Positions 45,895-54,622 of a DNA stretch of 64,000 nt are shown piece after piece. How positions within the stretch are numbered: position 1 is the first letter of the stretch; every line of letters starts with the position of its first letter. The DNA is taken from assembly GCA_963713445.1 (NCBI GenBank), contig CAVQMB010000019.1, positions 1 through 64,000 on the forward strand, given 5' to 3'. This stretch comes from CAVQMB01 sp963713445. Lineage in GTDB: Bacteria > Pseudomonadota > Gammaproteobacteria > Competibacterales > Competibacteraceae. Position numbers and translations under genes: made by a program. Under the pieces are notes generated by a model, which had not been told where the DNA came from, did not search any database, and worked only from the letters and a program-made list of their open reading frames with translations.

Positions 45895-47118
45895 ATGATG
45901 ATGAAACGACAACAACGACTGCTCGCCGCGTCGGCACTGGCGGCGCTGCTGGTCAGCGGCCCAGCGCTCGCGGCCGGTCTCAAGCTCGGCGCATTGATGC
46001 CCTTGACCGGTGGGTTGGAGGCCTACGGCCAGTCCAGCCTTAACGGCGTTCAGATGGCGGCGGATGAAGTCAACGCGGATGGCGGCGTGCTCGGCGGCAA
46101 AGTCGACGTCAAAGTCGGCGACACCCAGACCAAGGCCCAGCCGGCTATCGACGCGGCCAAGAAACTGGTGTCGATCGAGGGCGTGTCGGGCCTGATTGGG
46201 GCACTATCCTCTGGCAACACCATCCCGGTGGCGTTGAGTGTGTCGAAACCGGATCAGGTGCCGCAGATTTCACCGGCCTCGACGGCGCCTACCATTACCA
46301 CACTGGACGATGGCGATTTCCTGTTTCGCACCGTTCCGTCCGACGCTTTTCAGGGTGTTGCGCTGGCCCAGGTGGTTCACGCCAAGGGCACCAAGAAAGT
46401 CGCCATTCTGTACACCAACAATGATTACGGCGACGGCCTGGCCAAAAGCTTTTCCGCGGCATTCGAGAAACTGGGCGGCGAGGTGACCACGTCCAACGCC
46501 TACGAACCGAACAAGGCCTCGTATCGGGGTGAACTGGATCGTGTTGCCAAAGGGGGGCCACAGGCGCTGTTGCTGATAGGCTATCCGGATGACGGAGGTA
46601 CCACCATATTACGTCAGTCGCTGGAAGAGGGGTACTTCAACCATTTCATCTTCACCGACGGAATGAAAGCCAGAAAAATTATCTCGGCGATTGGTGCCCA
46701 ATATCTGGACGGTTCGTACGGAACCGCGCCGAAGGCCCCGGACACACCCGGAGCAGAAACGTTCAAGCAGCTGTATACGAAGAAATTCGGTCAGTTACCA
46801 CCACGGCCATACATCGACTCGAGCTATGACGCGGCTGCCATCCTTATTCTGGCGGCGGCGGAGGCAAACTCCGACAATGGGGTCAAGATCCGTGATGCCA
46901 TCCGCAAGGTCACCGACGGCAAAGGGGTTGAAATCCATCCGGGTGAACTGGTCAAAGGCATCAAATTGATCGGAGAAGGCAAGAAGATTAAATATATCGG
47001 TGCGGCAGGCGACGAGGCATTTGATCAACACGGTGACGTTTCGGGGACCTACGAGCACTGGGCGATCAAGGATGGCAAGCTGGTCACTGTGAAGATATTC
47101 AAGCCCCAGAAGATGTGA
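45895..47118 (+). CDS. Orphan HAAT-type (branched-chain amino acid) periplasmic binding protein
   Basis: A 407-aa LivJ/LivK-like binding protein for amino acids or amides. The signal peptide (LLAASALAALLVSGPALA) precedes the mature start AGLKLGALMPLTGGLEAYGQSSLNGVQMAADEVNADGG, the classic periplasmic-binding-fold I opening. Three in-frame ATGs lie at 45895, 45898 and 45901; AGGAG at 45887-45891 gives the best spacing to the second or third. There is no permease or ATPase beside it. It is closed by a perfect palindromic terminator and might feed the HAAT transporter at 48.1 kb (inference). Confidence 0.9.
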   Translation: MMMKRQQRLLAASALAALLVSGPALAAGLKLGALMPLTGGLEAYGQSSLNGVQMAADEVNADGGVLGGKVDVKVGDTQTKAQPAIDAAKKLVSIEGVSGLIGALSSGNTIPVALSVSKPDQVPQISPASTAPTITTLDDGDFLFRTVPSDAFQGVALAQVVHAKGTKKVAILYTNNDYGDGLAKSFSAAFEKLGGEVTTSNAYEPNKASYRGELDRVAKGGPQALLLIGYPDDGGTTILRQSLEEGYFNHFIFTDGMKARKIISAIGAQYLDGSYGTAPKAPDTPGAETFKQLYTKKFGQLPPRPYIDSSYDAAAILILAAAEANSDNGVKIRDAIRKVTDGKGVEIHPGELVKGIKLIGEGKKIKYIGAAGDEAFDQHGDVSGTYEHWAIKDGKLVTVKIFKPQKM

Positions 47119-47134
47119 TAGCGGGTGGGGGCAA

Positions 47135-47166
47135 GAAAAAGGGCTGCTTTAAAGCAGCCCTTTTTC
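47135..47166. terminator. Bidirectional rho-independent terminator (32-base perfect palindrome)
   Basis: The stem GAAAAAGGGCTGCTTT is followed directly by its exact reverse complement. The A-run on one side and T-run on the other give a U-tract in both directions. It lies between the stops of the convergent binding-protein and FKBP genes. Confidence 0.9.
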
Positions 47167-47210
47167 GCAGGCCCAGCGCCGGGGCATATTGCAAGTGGCG
47201 ACGGTCTCGG

Positions 47211-47645
47211 TCAGGCGATTTCAACGAGTTCCAGATCGAAGGTCAGATCCTGGCCGGCAAGCGGATGATTGGCGTCCAGGGTAACGGCCTCTTCGCCTAT
47301 GGTAGTTACGGTCAGGACCAGAGGTTGACCGTTGGGGTCGTTGGCCTGTAATCGCATTCCAACCTGCAGATCCTCGCGAATCTGATCCGGCAGTGAGGTT
47401 AGCGGGACGTCCTGAATGGCTTGTTCGTTGCGCGGACCGTAGGCCTGGTCAGCGGCGATGGTAACGGTCTTGCTGTTACCCTCCGTCATGCCGACCACGG
47501 CTTGTTCGAAGCCCGCTATGACGCGGCCTTCGCCGAGTGTGAACTCCAGTGGTTCGCGACCGATGGACGAGTCGAACTCGGAACCGTCGTCGAGTCGTCC
47601 AGTGTAATGGATTTTGACCGTGTCGCCTTGCTTGGCCTCTGACAT
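47211..47645 (-). CDS. FKBP-type peptidyl-prolyl cis-trans isomerase
   Basis: A 144-aa isomerase/chaperone. The start at 47643-47645 (MSEAKQGDTVKIHYTGRLDD) follows an AGGAG site; the open frame further upstream is not needed. Visible are GSEFDSSIGREPLEFTLGEGRVIAGFEQAVVGM and the SlyD-like insert-in-flap segment (YGPRNEQAIQDVP, MRLQANDPNGQPLVLTV, NHPLAGQDLTFDLELVEI). It lacks the His-rich metal tail of E. coli SlyD, so the short FkpB/SlyD group is the best description. Confidence 0.92.
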   Translation of the reverse strand: MSEAKQGDTVKIHYTGRLDDGSEFDSSIGREPLEFTLGEGRVIAGFEQAVVGMTEGNSKTVTIAADQAYGPRNEQAIQDVPLTSLPDQIREDLQVGMRLQANDPNGQPLVLTVTTIGEEAVTLDANHPLAGQDLTFDLELVEIA

Positions 47646-48102
47646 AGTGGGGAAGCTCCTTGTTGGGGGCGGTGGGATGAGCCTGGAGGAGGTATGCGGA
47701 AAACACTGATAGAACATCAAATTAACATCGAACCCTACTACACGGGTAACTATCGTGCAAGGGCGTGGCTTCTTCGCGGCGGAGGTTTTACCGCGAACCG
47801 AATTCCCGTAGAATCTCAATGGCTGTCGCTGGGTCCGGTAAACAGACGGCAGCCGGAAAGTAACACCGCCCTAACCGGGCCGATGGAAAGTGACCCTAAA
47901 CACAAAACGCACGGACAAGGCCACACATCGCCGCACCGGAATCCAAGAATGCTGCACGCTCAATCGGGGTGTCGATTCGATACCGCGACGGTGTGCTGTA
48001 ATGTTGAGGCGCTCGTTCGCGGGACGCCATGACAATGGATGGTGCCCGTAAGGGCGGATGACTGAGCATAGGCAGCTCTGAAGTCGAAGAGGAGAAACTG
48101 AG
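47646..48102. other. Long divergent intergenic region / leader of the HAAT operon
   Basis: About 457 bases between the FKBP gene and the Tat-exported binding protein. No gene is supported; the 112-codon frame inside has no ribosome site or familiar content. It must hold two divergent promoters. A purine-rich site (GAGGAG, near 48089) serves the gene at 48103. I recognise no riboswitch. Confidence 0.4.
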
Positions 48103-49455
48103 ATGGGTAACAAGCACAAAGATGGACAAAGTGGGATTCAGCGTCGTGATTTTCTAAAGGCCGGTGCCGGTGTCGCCGGCAGCATGATGCTGGCCGGGCC
48201 GTTGAGCCGTTTGGCGCAGGCCGCTGATTATCCGGCTATCGGCAACTTCCCTGCGGGGGTAAAGGGAAACAGCGTGTTCGTTGGCATCAGTGTGCCTCGC
48301 ACCGGCCCGTATTCGTCGTCGGGCGAGGACGAAATCCTCGGCTACAAACTGGCCATCGACCATATCAATCAGGGCTCCGAGCTGGCTAAAGCCTATGCCC
48401 CTGGTCTCAAGAAGGGTGTGCTCGGCAAGCAGATTGAGTTCGACGTGGTCGACAACGAAACCAAGCCGAACGTGGCGGTTCAGAATATCTCCAAATTCAT
48501 CAGCCAGAACAAGGCGATGATGATTACCGGTAGCGTGAGTTCGGCGGTGGCCATCGCCAGCGGTAAACTGTGCGACCGCGAGAAGACGATCTACCTGGGC
48601 GCCATTACGGGCTCGAACGACACCACGGGCAAGGACTGCCAGCGCTATAGCTTCCGCGCCTGCCACTATGCGTACACCGCTTCCAAAGCACTGGCGCCGG
48701 TCATCAAGCAGGCACTTGGTGCCGGTAAGAAAGTGGCGTATCTGACGCCTGACTATACCTACGGGCACACGGTCTATAACTCGATGAAGGAGTTCACCGA
48801 AGCCCAGGGCTGGAAAACCGTAACCAATCAGCTGTCGCCGCTCGGCACCTCGGATTTCTCCACCTATCTGCTGAACATCGCCAACAGCGGTGCCGACGTG
48901 CTGGTCAACATCTGTTTTGGCCGTGACGCGGTGAATTCGATCAAGCAGGCACAGCAATTCGGGCTGATGTCGAAAATGACCATGGTAGTGCCGTACATGG
49001 CGCCGTTCCTGGCTCAGGAAGTCGGTGCCGACCTGATGCAAGGTGTCTATGGCACGACCGAATTCTGGTGGACTCTGGCCGAGAAAAACGATATTGCCAA
49101 ACAGTTCGTCGACGATTTCGAGAAGCGCAACAAGCGCAAGCCTGAGTGGTCTGCGCACATTGCTTTTCTGCAAACCATGTTGTGGGCCAATGCGCTCGAA
49201 GCCGCCGGCACGTTCCATCCGCCGACAGTGGTAAAGCAGTACGAAAAGGGGGATCACATCAAGACCGGTCTGGGCGAGGTCTGGTGGCGGGGCGCCGATC
49301 ATCAGCTGGTGCGGCCGGTTATCGTGATCCGCGGCAAGAAACCTTCTGACATGCGCAACAAGGCCGATTTCTACGAGATTGTGAAATCGGTGCCCGGTGA
49401 CCAGGTTATGCCGCCAGCCGATCACTTCGGCTGCAAGCTCGGCTCCTATACCTGA
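48103..49455 (+). CDS. HAAT ABC transporter substrate-binding protein with Tat signal
   Basis: A 450-aa periplasmic binding protein exported folded by the Tat system (QRRDFLKAGAGVAGSMMLAGP, then a Leu/Ala-rich stretch). The mature part begins VFVGISVPRTGPYSSSGEDEILGYKLAIDHIN. The fold matches the branched-chain amino acid / urea / amide binding proteins. Ligand identity cannot be read from sequence. It is first of four collinear transporter genes. Confidence 0.88.
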   Translation: MGNKHKDGQSGIQRRDFLKAGAGVAGSMMLAGPLSRLAQAADYPAIGNFPAGVKGNSVFVGISVPRTGPYSSSGEDEILGYKLAIDHINQGSELAKAYAPGLKKGVLGKQIEFDVVDNETKPNVAVQNISKFISQNKAMMITGSVSSAVAIASGKLCDREKTIYLGAITGSNDTTGKDCQRYSFRACHYAYTASKALAPVIKQALGAGKKVAYLTPDYTYGHTVYNSMKEFTEAQGWKTVTNQLSPLGTSDFSTYLLNIANSGADVLVNICFGRDAVNSIKQAQQFGLMSKMTMVVPYMAPFLAQEVGADLMQGVYGTTEFWWTLAEKNDIAKQFVDDFEKRNKRKPEWSAHIAFLQTMLWANALEAAGTFHPPTVVKQYEKGDHIKTGLGEVWWRGADHQLVRPVIVIRGKKPSDMRNKADFYEIVKSVPGDQVMPPADHFGCKLGSYT

Positions 49456-49473
49456 CGGCTTAGGGGACACTGC

Positions 49474-50355
49474 ATGAGTATGCCCAGTCTGCCGCTGTTT
49501 CTGTCGCAGTTGTTCAATGGCCTGGCACTCGGTTTGTTGTTATCGCTGATCAGTGCCGGGCTGACCATCATCTACGGAACGCTGGGCGTGCTCAACCTGG
49601 CCCATGGCGCCCTGTTCATGGTGGGCGCCTATGCCGGCTTCGTGGCCATGCAGTGGACCGGCTCGTTTGCGGCCGCCCTGGTGGGCGGCATGCTCGGTTC
49701 ACTGGTGGTCGGGTTGCTGATGGAACGGCTCATCGTGCGCTACTACTATCAACGCCCGCCTGAAGACCAGATTCTAGTGACGTTCGGTATCGGCATCGTA
49801 CTGACCGAACTGGTGCGGTTGATGTTCGGAGGGATCAGCCAGCGGGTTGCGACGCCGGATTGGGGGCAGGGTATTACCCGGCTCGGATTTCTGTTCTACC
49901 CGACTTACCGTATCCAGGTGATGATCATCGTCGCTGTGGTGTTGGTACTGTTGTATATCGTGCTGTACCGGACCCGTATCGGAATGATCGTGCGGGCAGG
50001 CATTGAAGACAGCCTGATGGTCAACATGCTGGGTATCAATGTCTACCGCGTTTTTATGTTGGTATTCGGCATTGGAGCGCTCACGGCCGGCTTCGCCGGA
50101 ATCATCGATGCGCCCATTGTGGCGGTGACGCCGGATATGGGTGAAGCCATCCTGGTGCAGTCCTTTGTGGTGATCGTGATTGGCGGTGTCGGTTCGTTTC
50201 CTGGTGCTGTAATCGGCGGGATTATTGCCGGTGAAATCGTCAGCCTGACGTCGATGTTCAACCCGGCCTATTCGCAGGTCATGCTGTTCGCCGTGATGGC
50301 TTTGTTGCTGGCCACCCGACCCCAGGGTCTGTTTGGTGTGGAGGGTCGGGAATGA
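49474..50355 (+). CDS. HAAT ABC transporter permease, LivH type
   Basis: A 293-aa inner-membrane subunit with about eight helices and the LivH opening LFNGLALGLLLSLISAGLTIIYGTLGVLNLAHGALFMVGAY. The coupling loop lies near VRAGIEDSLMVNMLGINVYRVF, and the end shows VIVIGGVGSFPGAVIGGIIAGE. Its stop overlaps the start of the next gene (ATGATGA), so translation is coupled. Confidence 0.94.
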   Translation: MSMPSLPLFLSQLFNGLALGLLLSLISAGLTIIYGTLGVLNLAHGALFMVGAYAGFVAMQWTGSFAAALVGGMLGSLVVGLLMERLIVRYYYQRPPEDQILVTFGIGIVLTELVRLMFGGISQRVATPDWGQGITRLGFLFYPTYRIQVMIIVAVVLVLLYIVLYRTRIGMIVRAGIEDSLMVNMLGINVYRVFMLVFGIGALTAGFAGIIDAPIVAVTPDMGEAILVQSFVVIVIGGVGSFPGAVIGGIIAGEIVSLTSMFNPAYSQVMLFAVMALLLATRPQGLFGVEGRE

Positions 50356-52271
50356 TGACATGGCTCGCCCGGGTTTCCCACGATCGCCCCTGGATCGCTG
50401 AACTCGCCACACTGATCGCGCTGGCATTATGCCCGTTGGTGCTGCCGTCGGTTGGCGTGAGTGCTGATATGGCCAGTCGTATTCTGATCTGGGGGTTGTT
50501 TGGGCTGGGTTTTGATATTTTGTTCGGCTATACCGGGTTGTTGTCGTTCGGCCAGTCCACATTCTTTGGCGTCGGCGGTTTCGTGTCAGCCTACCTGATG
50601 ATTCACAGCGGAGTGACCAGCGTGTTGCTCGCGCTGGCAGTCGGTACCGTGGCGTCAATGATCGTCGGCGTCGTGGTCGGCTTTTTCACCCTGCGGCGCA
50701 GCGGCATCTACTTCGCCATGATCACACTGGCGTTCGCCGAAATGTTCCACTTTCTGGACATGTCACCGCTGTCGGCGTTCACTGGTGGCGAAAACGGTCT
50801 TACCGGGGTGCCGCTACCGACATTGCTGGGTACCCCCCTGGAAACCGGCTGGGGTTTGTTTGGCTATATCGCGGTGTTTTTCTTCGTCAGCTATGTGATT
50901 GCTCACCGCATTGTGTTATCGCCGTTCGGGCATGTGCTGACGGCGCTACGGGATAATTCACCGCGAGCCCTGGCGACCGGGCATTCAGTGCGCAAATACA
51001 AGTTGGCCGCGTTCGTTCTGGCGGCCGGATTCGGCGGGATCGCCGGCGGGTTGCTCGGCATCCTGCAGTCTTACATGCCACCGGACGCGTTTGGTTTCGA
51101 CACGTCCGGCCAGTTGGTCATGCAAGGCATCATCGGCGGCGCCGGGACGCTGTTCGGGCCGCTGGTGGGGGCCACCGTGTGGCTCGGGTTGCGTGACGGC
51201 GTACAACAGGTTGCCTTGCTGGCACCGGCCTGGAAGCTGATTCTCGGCTTGGTGTTCGTGATTCTGATAACTGCGTTTCGCTACGGGATTCTAGGCGAGG
51301 TTCGCCGCTGGCTGCGGCCGCGACAAGGGGCCGGACTCACTGCGGAGGAAGTCTCCAGTGCCATCACCGGCCGCCACGTGGTGGCCGGTGTGCCCGACGG
51401 TCACCTGCGCGAGGACGAGGTGCCGGATTATGCGTTCCATCACGACACGCCGCATGCCCGTGACATGGCGCCCGGCGGCGTATCGCTGGTTGTCGCCAAA
51501 GCGGGCGACGGTACGGCACCCGCTCTGGAATGCCGCCACCTTACCAAGCGCTACGGTGGCATCGTAGCCAACCACGACGTCAGCATGTCCATTCCGGATG
51601 GGCAGCTGCGAGCCATCATTGGTCCCAACGGGGCGGGCAAGAGCACATTCTTCAAGATGCTGGCTGGCGAGGTGTCGCCAACCGAGGGGGAGGTGTTCCT
51701 GCATGGAGCCAACATCACAGGTTTGGGAGTGACCGCGGTGGCGCAGCTTGGCATGAGCAAGAGCTATCAGATCAACCAGCTGTTCGCCATGCTGACGGTC
51801 CACCAGAATCTGGCCATCCCGGTACTTGCCCGGATCCGTGGTGAGTTTCGTCCGGATATGTTGACGAGCATGCATCGGGTGCCAGGGCTCGCCGCTCATA
51901 TCGAGGCGACCATGGAGATGGTGAATCTGACGGCGCGGTCCGGTGTGCGGGTGAACGAACTGGCGTATGGTGAAAAGCGTCGCCTGGAGATCGGTCTGGC
52001 GCTCGCAAACGCCCCTAATGTGCTGCTGCTGGACGAACCGCTGGCCGGTATGAGCCCGGCTGAGCGGGCCGATACGGTCAAGCTGCTCAAGCAGGTCAAG
52101 GCCGGCCGCACGCTGGTCGTGGTCGAGCATGATATGGACGCCATCTTCGAACTGGCTGAGTACATCAGCGTGTTGCACGAAGGTGAGCTGCTCGCAGAAG
52201 GAACGGCCGACGAGATCAAGCGTGACAAGCGCGTTCAGGACGCCTATCTCGGAGGGGTGGAAGAGGCATGA
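50352..52271 (+). CDS. HAAT ABC transporter fused permease (LivM) and ATPase (LivG)
   Basis: A 639-aa fusion. Residues 1-325 are a LivM-type permease (ILIWGLFGLGFDILFGYTGLLSFGQSTFFGVGG; coupling loop TALRDNSPRALATGHSV). A linker of about 60 residues, rich in His/Asp, leads to a LivG-type ATPase (about 390-639): Walker A GPNGAGKSTF, signature ELAYGEKRRLEIG, Walker B NVLLLDEPLAGMSP, His in VEHDMDAIFEL. No frameshift or stop separates the halves, so this is a true fusion. In most bacteria the two are separate genes. Confidence 0.95.
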   Translation: MMTWLARVSHDRPWIAELATLIALALCPLVLPSVGVSADMASRILIWGLFGLGFDILFGYTGLLSFGQSTFFGVGGFVSAYLMIHSGVTSVLLALAVGTVASMIVGVVVGFFTLRRSGIYFAMITLAFAEMFHFLDMSPLSAFTGGENGLTGVPLPTLLGTPLETGWGLFGYIAVFFFVSYVIAHRIVLSPFGHVLTALRDNSPRALATGHSVRKYKLAAFVLAAGFGGIAGGLLGILQSYMPPDAFGFDTSGQLVMQGIIGGAGTLFGPLVGATVWLGLRDGVQQVALLAPAWKLILGLVFVILITAFRYGILGEVRRWLRPRQGAGLTAEEVSSAITGRHVVAGVPDGHLREDEVPDYAFHHDTPHARDMAPGGVSLVVAKAGDGTAPALECRHLTKRYGGIVANHDVSMSIPDGQLRAIIGPNGAGKSTFFKMLAGEVSPTEGEVFLHGANITGLGVTAVAQLGMSKSYQINQLFAMLTVHQNLAIPVLARIRGEFRPDMLTSMHRVPGLAAHIEATMEMVNLTARSGVRVNELAYGEKRRLEIGLALANAPNVLLLDEPLAGMSPAERADTVKLLKQVKAGRTLVVVEHDMDAIFELAEYISVLHEGELLAEGTADEIKRDKRVQDAYLGGVEEA

Positions 52272-52966
52272 GCCTGATTGAAGTTAACAAGATCAACAGT
52301 TACTACAGCGATTCCCACGTCCTGTTCGATATTTCCCTGGAGGTCGAGGAGCATGAAGTCGTGGCGTTGCTCGGTCGGAACGGTGCCGGCAAAAGCACGA
52401 CACTTAAATCGTTGATGGGAGCGGTTCGTCCCAGCAATGGCACGATCAAGTTTGCCGGTGACGATATCTGTGGTCTGCCGCCTTATGAAATCGCTCGCCG
52501 CGGGATTCAACTGGTACCGGAAGAACGGCGTATCTTCGGCAGTCTGAATGTTGAAGAGAACCTGGTATTGGCAACGCTCACCGCCCAGCATCCCTGGACG
52601 CTGGAGCGGATCTACGATTATTTTCCGCGCCTGCGGGAGCGCCGGCGCAGTCGTGGCACCGATCTTTCCGGTGGCGAGCAACAGATGCTGGCGATCGCCC
52701 GGGCGCTGATCCGCGATGCCCGGCTGATCCTGCTGGATGAGCCTTTTGAAGGCCTGGCACCGATCATTGTCCAGGATCTGCTCAAGGTGGCCCGGCAACT
52801 GGCGGAGGAGGGGCGGACCATCATCATCGTTGAGCAGAACGTGGCCGCAGCCCTGTCCGTCGCGCAACGCTGCTACATCATAAATAACGGTCATATGGTC
52901 TATCAGGGTACGCCGGACGATCTGCACGCCCGGCCTGAGATCATGCATGAATACCTGGGCGTCTGA
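52268..52966 (+). CDS. HAAT ABC transporter ATPase, LivF type
   Basis: A 232-aa ATPase, second of the pair with the LivG half upstream. Walker A LLGRNGAGKSTTLKSLMG, signature DLSGGEQQMLAIARAL, Walker B RLILLDEPFEGLAPI, switch His replaced by Gln in IIIVEQNV as usual for LivF. The start overlaps the upstream stop by four bases (ATGA). Confidence 0.95.
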   Translation: MSLIEVNKINSYYSDSHVLFDISLEVEEHEVVALLGRNGAGKSTTLKSLMGAVRPSNGTIKFAGDDICGLPPYEIARRGIQLVPEERRIFGSLNVEENLVLATLTAQHPWTLERIYDYFPRLRERRRSRGTDLSGGEQQMLAIARALIRDARLILLDEPFEGLAPIIVQDLLKVARQLAEEGRTIIIVEQNVAAALSVAQRCYIINNGHMVYQGTPDDLHARPEIMHEYLGV

Positions 52967-53036
52967 GGAATATCGTCAGTCAGGATGATGATGCGACCAA
53001 CAATGGGTGTGACAACCGGTTGCGGTGCGGTTTCGG

Positions 53037-53777
53037 TCAGCGGAACCGTGTGCCAATGCGGATTTCGGCAGGACCGGCGTCTATTGCTTCGAGGCAGGCC
53101 GCCAGCCATGGCGTGGGCCGGCCTGCCAAAGCCAGAAGCGCCAATGGTCGGCGCGGTCGGCCAGTGCCGGATCCAAGCTCAAGCGTTATTGTCCCGGGTT
53201 GAGCGTCCAGTTCGAAGCTGAACCGACCCAGTGGGATGGCCAGCCCCAAACCGCGAGCTTTGATATAGGACTTCCTTGAGGGTCCAATAGGCAAAAAATC
53301 GATCGTGGTGCTGTTCCGGTGATAGACTGCGACAACGTCCGGCATTCGCGACTTGAAAAAAACCGTGCCGCGACATCGTGCCAGCCGATTGCGCCGGTCG
53401 GTACATTCGACGTCGACGCCGACAGCCCGCTCTAGGGTTACTGCACATACCAGCAAACCGGTGGTATGCGATACGTTGAAGTGTAACCCGCACGCCTGCG
53501 AATTGGCGATATGGGGCTTGCCGTGGGCATTCGACGAAAACCGCCAGCCCCCGGGGGGCAGCGCCCGATAGCGGGACAAGGTGCAGCGCACCAAGGCACG
53601 GGTCAGCAGATACTGCTGCCGTAGTCGGGGCAGCCTGAGCCGCTGGAGATGAATTGATTCGGCTTCATTGAGCAGATGATCCTGGTAGTGTTTCAGCAGG
53701 GCATCGGCTACGTTATCAGGTCGCAACAGCCACAGATGCAGAGCACCGGGCTGGAGAGGGATGATAGGCGCACGCAT
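53037..53777 (-). CDS. 4'-phosphopantetheinyl transferase (Sfp/AcpT family), internally frameshifted
   Basis: Transfers the phosphopantetheine arm of CoA to carrier proteins. The family motifs are present but in different frames: HGKPHIAN, LHFNVSHT and VGVDVECTDRRNRLA in the first; DVAARFFSSREC in a second; LSPEQHHDRFFAYWTLKE in a third; SYIKARGLGLAIPLGRF back in the first. So at least three indels lie between about 53375 and 53275, and they cancel out. The apparently uninterrupted 246-aa frame is therefore misleading: residues of about 135-167 in that reading are not the true protein. No carrier-protein gene is nearby. Confidence 0.8.
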   Translation of the reverse strand: MRAPIIPLQPGALHLWLLRPDNVADALLKHYQDHLLNEAESIHLQRLRLPRLRQQYLLTRALVRCTLSRYRALPPGGWRFSSNAHGKPHIANSQACGLHFNVSHTTGLLVCAVTLERAVGVDVECTDRRNRLARCRGTVFFKSRMPDVVAVYHRNSTTIDFLPIGPSRKSYIKARGLGLAIPLGRFSFELDAQPGTITLELGSGTGRPRRPLALLALAGRPTPWLAACLEAIDAGPAEIRIGTRFR

Positions 53778-53794
53778 GACCCAACCCGTGCAGC

Positions 53795-53824
53795 GAAGGG
53801 CCCCACTGTGATACGGGGCCCTTC
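53795..53824 (-). terminator. Strong hairpin downstream of the BI-1 family gene
   Basis: GAAGGGCCCC and GGGGCCCTTC form a perfect 10-bp stem with a 10-base loop, 27 bases after the BI-1 stop and just before the PPTase start. There is no T-run, so it may act as an attenuator or RNA stabiliser. Confidence 0.5.
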
Positions 53825-53850
53825 AAGGGTTGACCAGGCACTGGCGGTGA

Positions 53851-54528
53851 TCAGTTGCTGCGGCCGCCGAACACACCCAGTATCATCAGCAGATTGACGA
53901 ACAGGTTGTACAGCGCGACGTACAGAGTAACTGTCGCCATCAGGTAGTTGGTTTCACCGCCGTGAATGATATTGCTGGTCTCCCACAGAATGAAGCCTGA
54001 CATCAGCAGAATCATTGCAGCCGAAACCGCCAGCATCAACGCTGGGATCTGCAGGAAGATATTGGCCAGCGCGAACAGGAACAGCACCAGCATGCCAATC
54101 ATTACGAACCCGCCCAGGAATGTGAAGTCCTTGCGGGTAACCAGTACGTAGGCCGACAGGGCCAGGAAAATGACACCGGTGCCGCCGAGCGCGGTGGCGA
54201 TCAGTTCGGGTCCATGCGCCATGCTCAGGAACATGTTGAGCAGTGGTCCCAGGGTATAACCCAGGAAACCGGTTAGCGCAAATACCGCGACGATCCCCCA
54301 CGAGCTATTGCGCAGCGCGGTGGTCAGATAGAACAGACCGAAATATATCAGCAAGCTGAACAGCCCCAGCGGCGGAGCATTGGTGACCACCGCTACGGAT
54401 GCCGTAACACCGCTGAACAACAGCGTCAGCGACAAAAGCATGTAGGTGTTACGCAACACCTTGTTGGTAGCGAGCGCCGATTCCTGGCGAACGCTAGAGT
54501 CGATGACTGAATACGGTCTCTGGGCCAT
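53851..54528 (-). CDS. BI-1/YccA-family inner-membrane protein
   Basis: A 225-aa protein with seven hydrophobic segments, the Bax inhibitor-1 / YccA build. Characteristic stretches are NKVLRNTYMLLSLTLLFSG, FALTGFLGYTLGPLLNMF, SAAMILLMSGFILWETSNIIHGGETNYLMATVTLYVALYNLF. YccA in E. coli interacts with the FtsH protease; function here is inferred from family only. Confidence 0.92.
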   Translation of the reverse strand: MAQRPYSVIDSSVRQESALATNKVLRNTYMLLSLTLLFSGVTASVAVVTNAPPLGLFSLLIYFGLFYLTTALRNSSWGIVAVFALTGFLGYTLGPLLNMFLSMAHGPELIATALGGTGVIFLALSAYVLVTRKDFTFLGGFVMIGMLVLFLFALANIFLQIPALMLAVSAAMILLMSGFILWETSNIIHGGETNYLMATVTLYVALYNLFVNLLMILGVFGGRSN

Positions 54529-54622
54529 GCGTTAATACCTCCCTCAGGATGTTGAATTATTGACCGCGGGCAACATACGGGGTTCCGCGGCATGATAACC
54601 CGATCTGGCGCATTCGGCTGGA

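Noticed and set aside
47694..48032. 112-codon frame between the FKBP gene and the HAAT operon
   Set aside because: No ribosome site, unusual composition and no recognisable segment; treated as intergenic.
48154..49470. Minus-strand open frame (438 codons) across the Tat-exported binding protein
   Set aside because: Antisense shadow; the plus-strand protein is clearly a HAAT binding protein.
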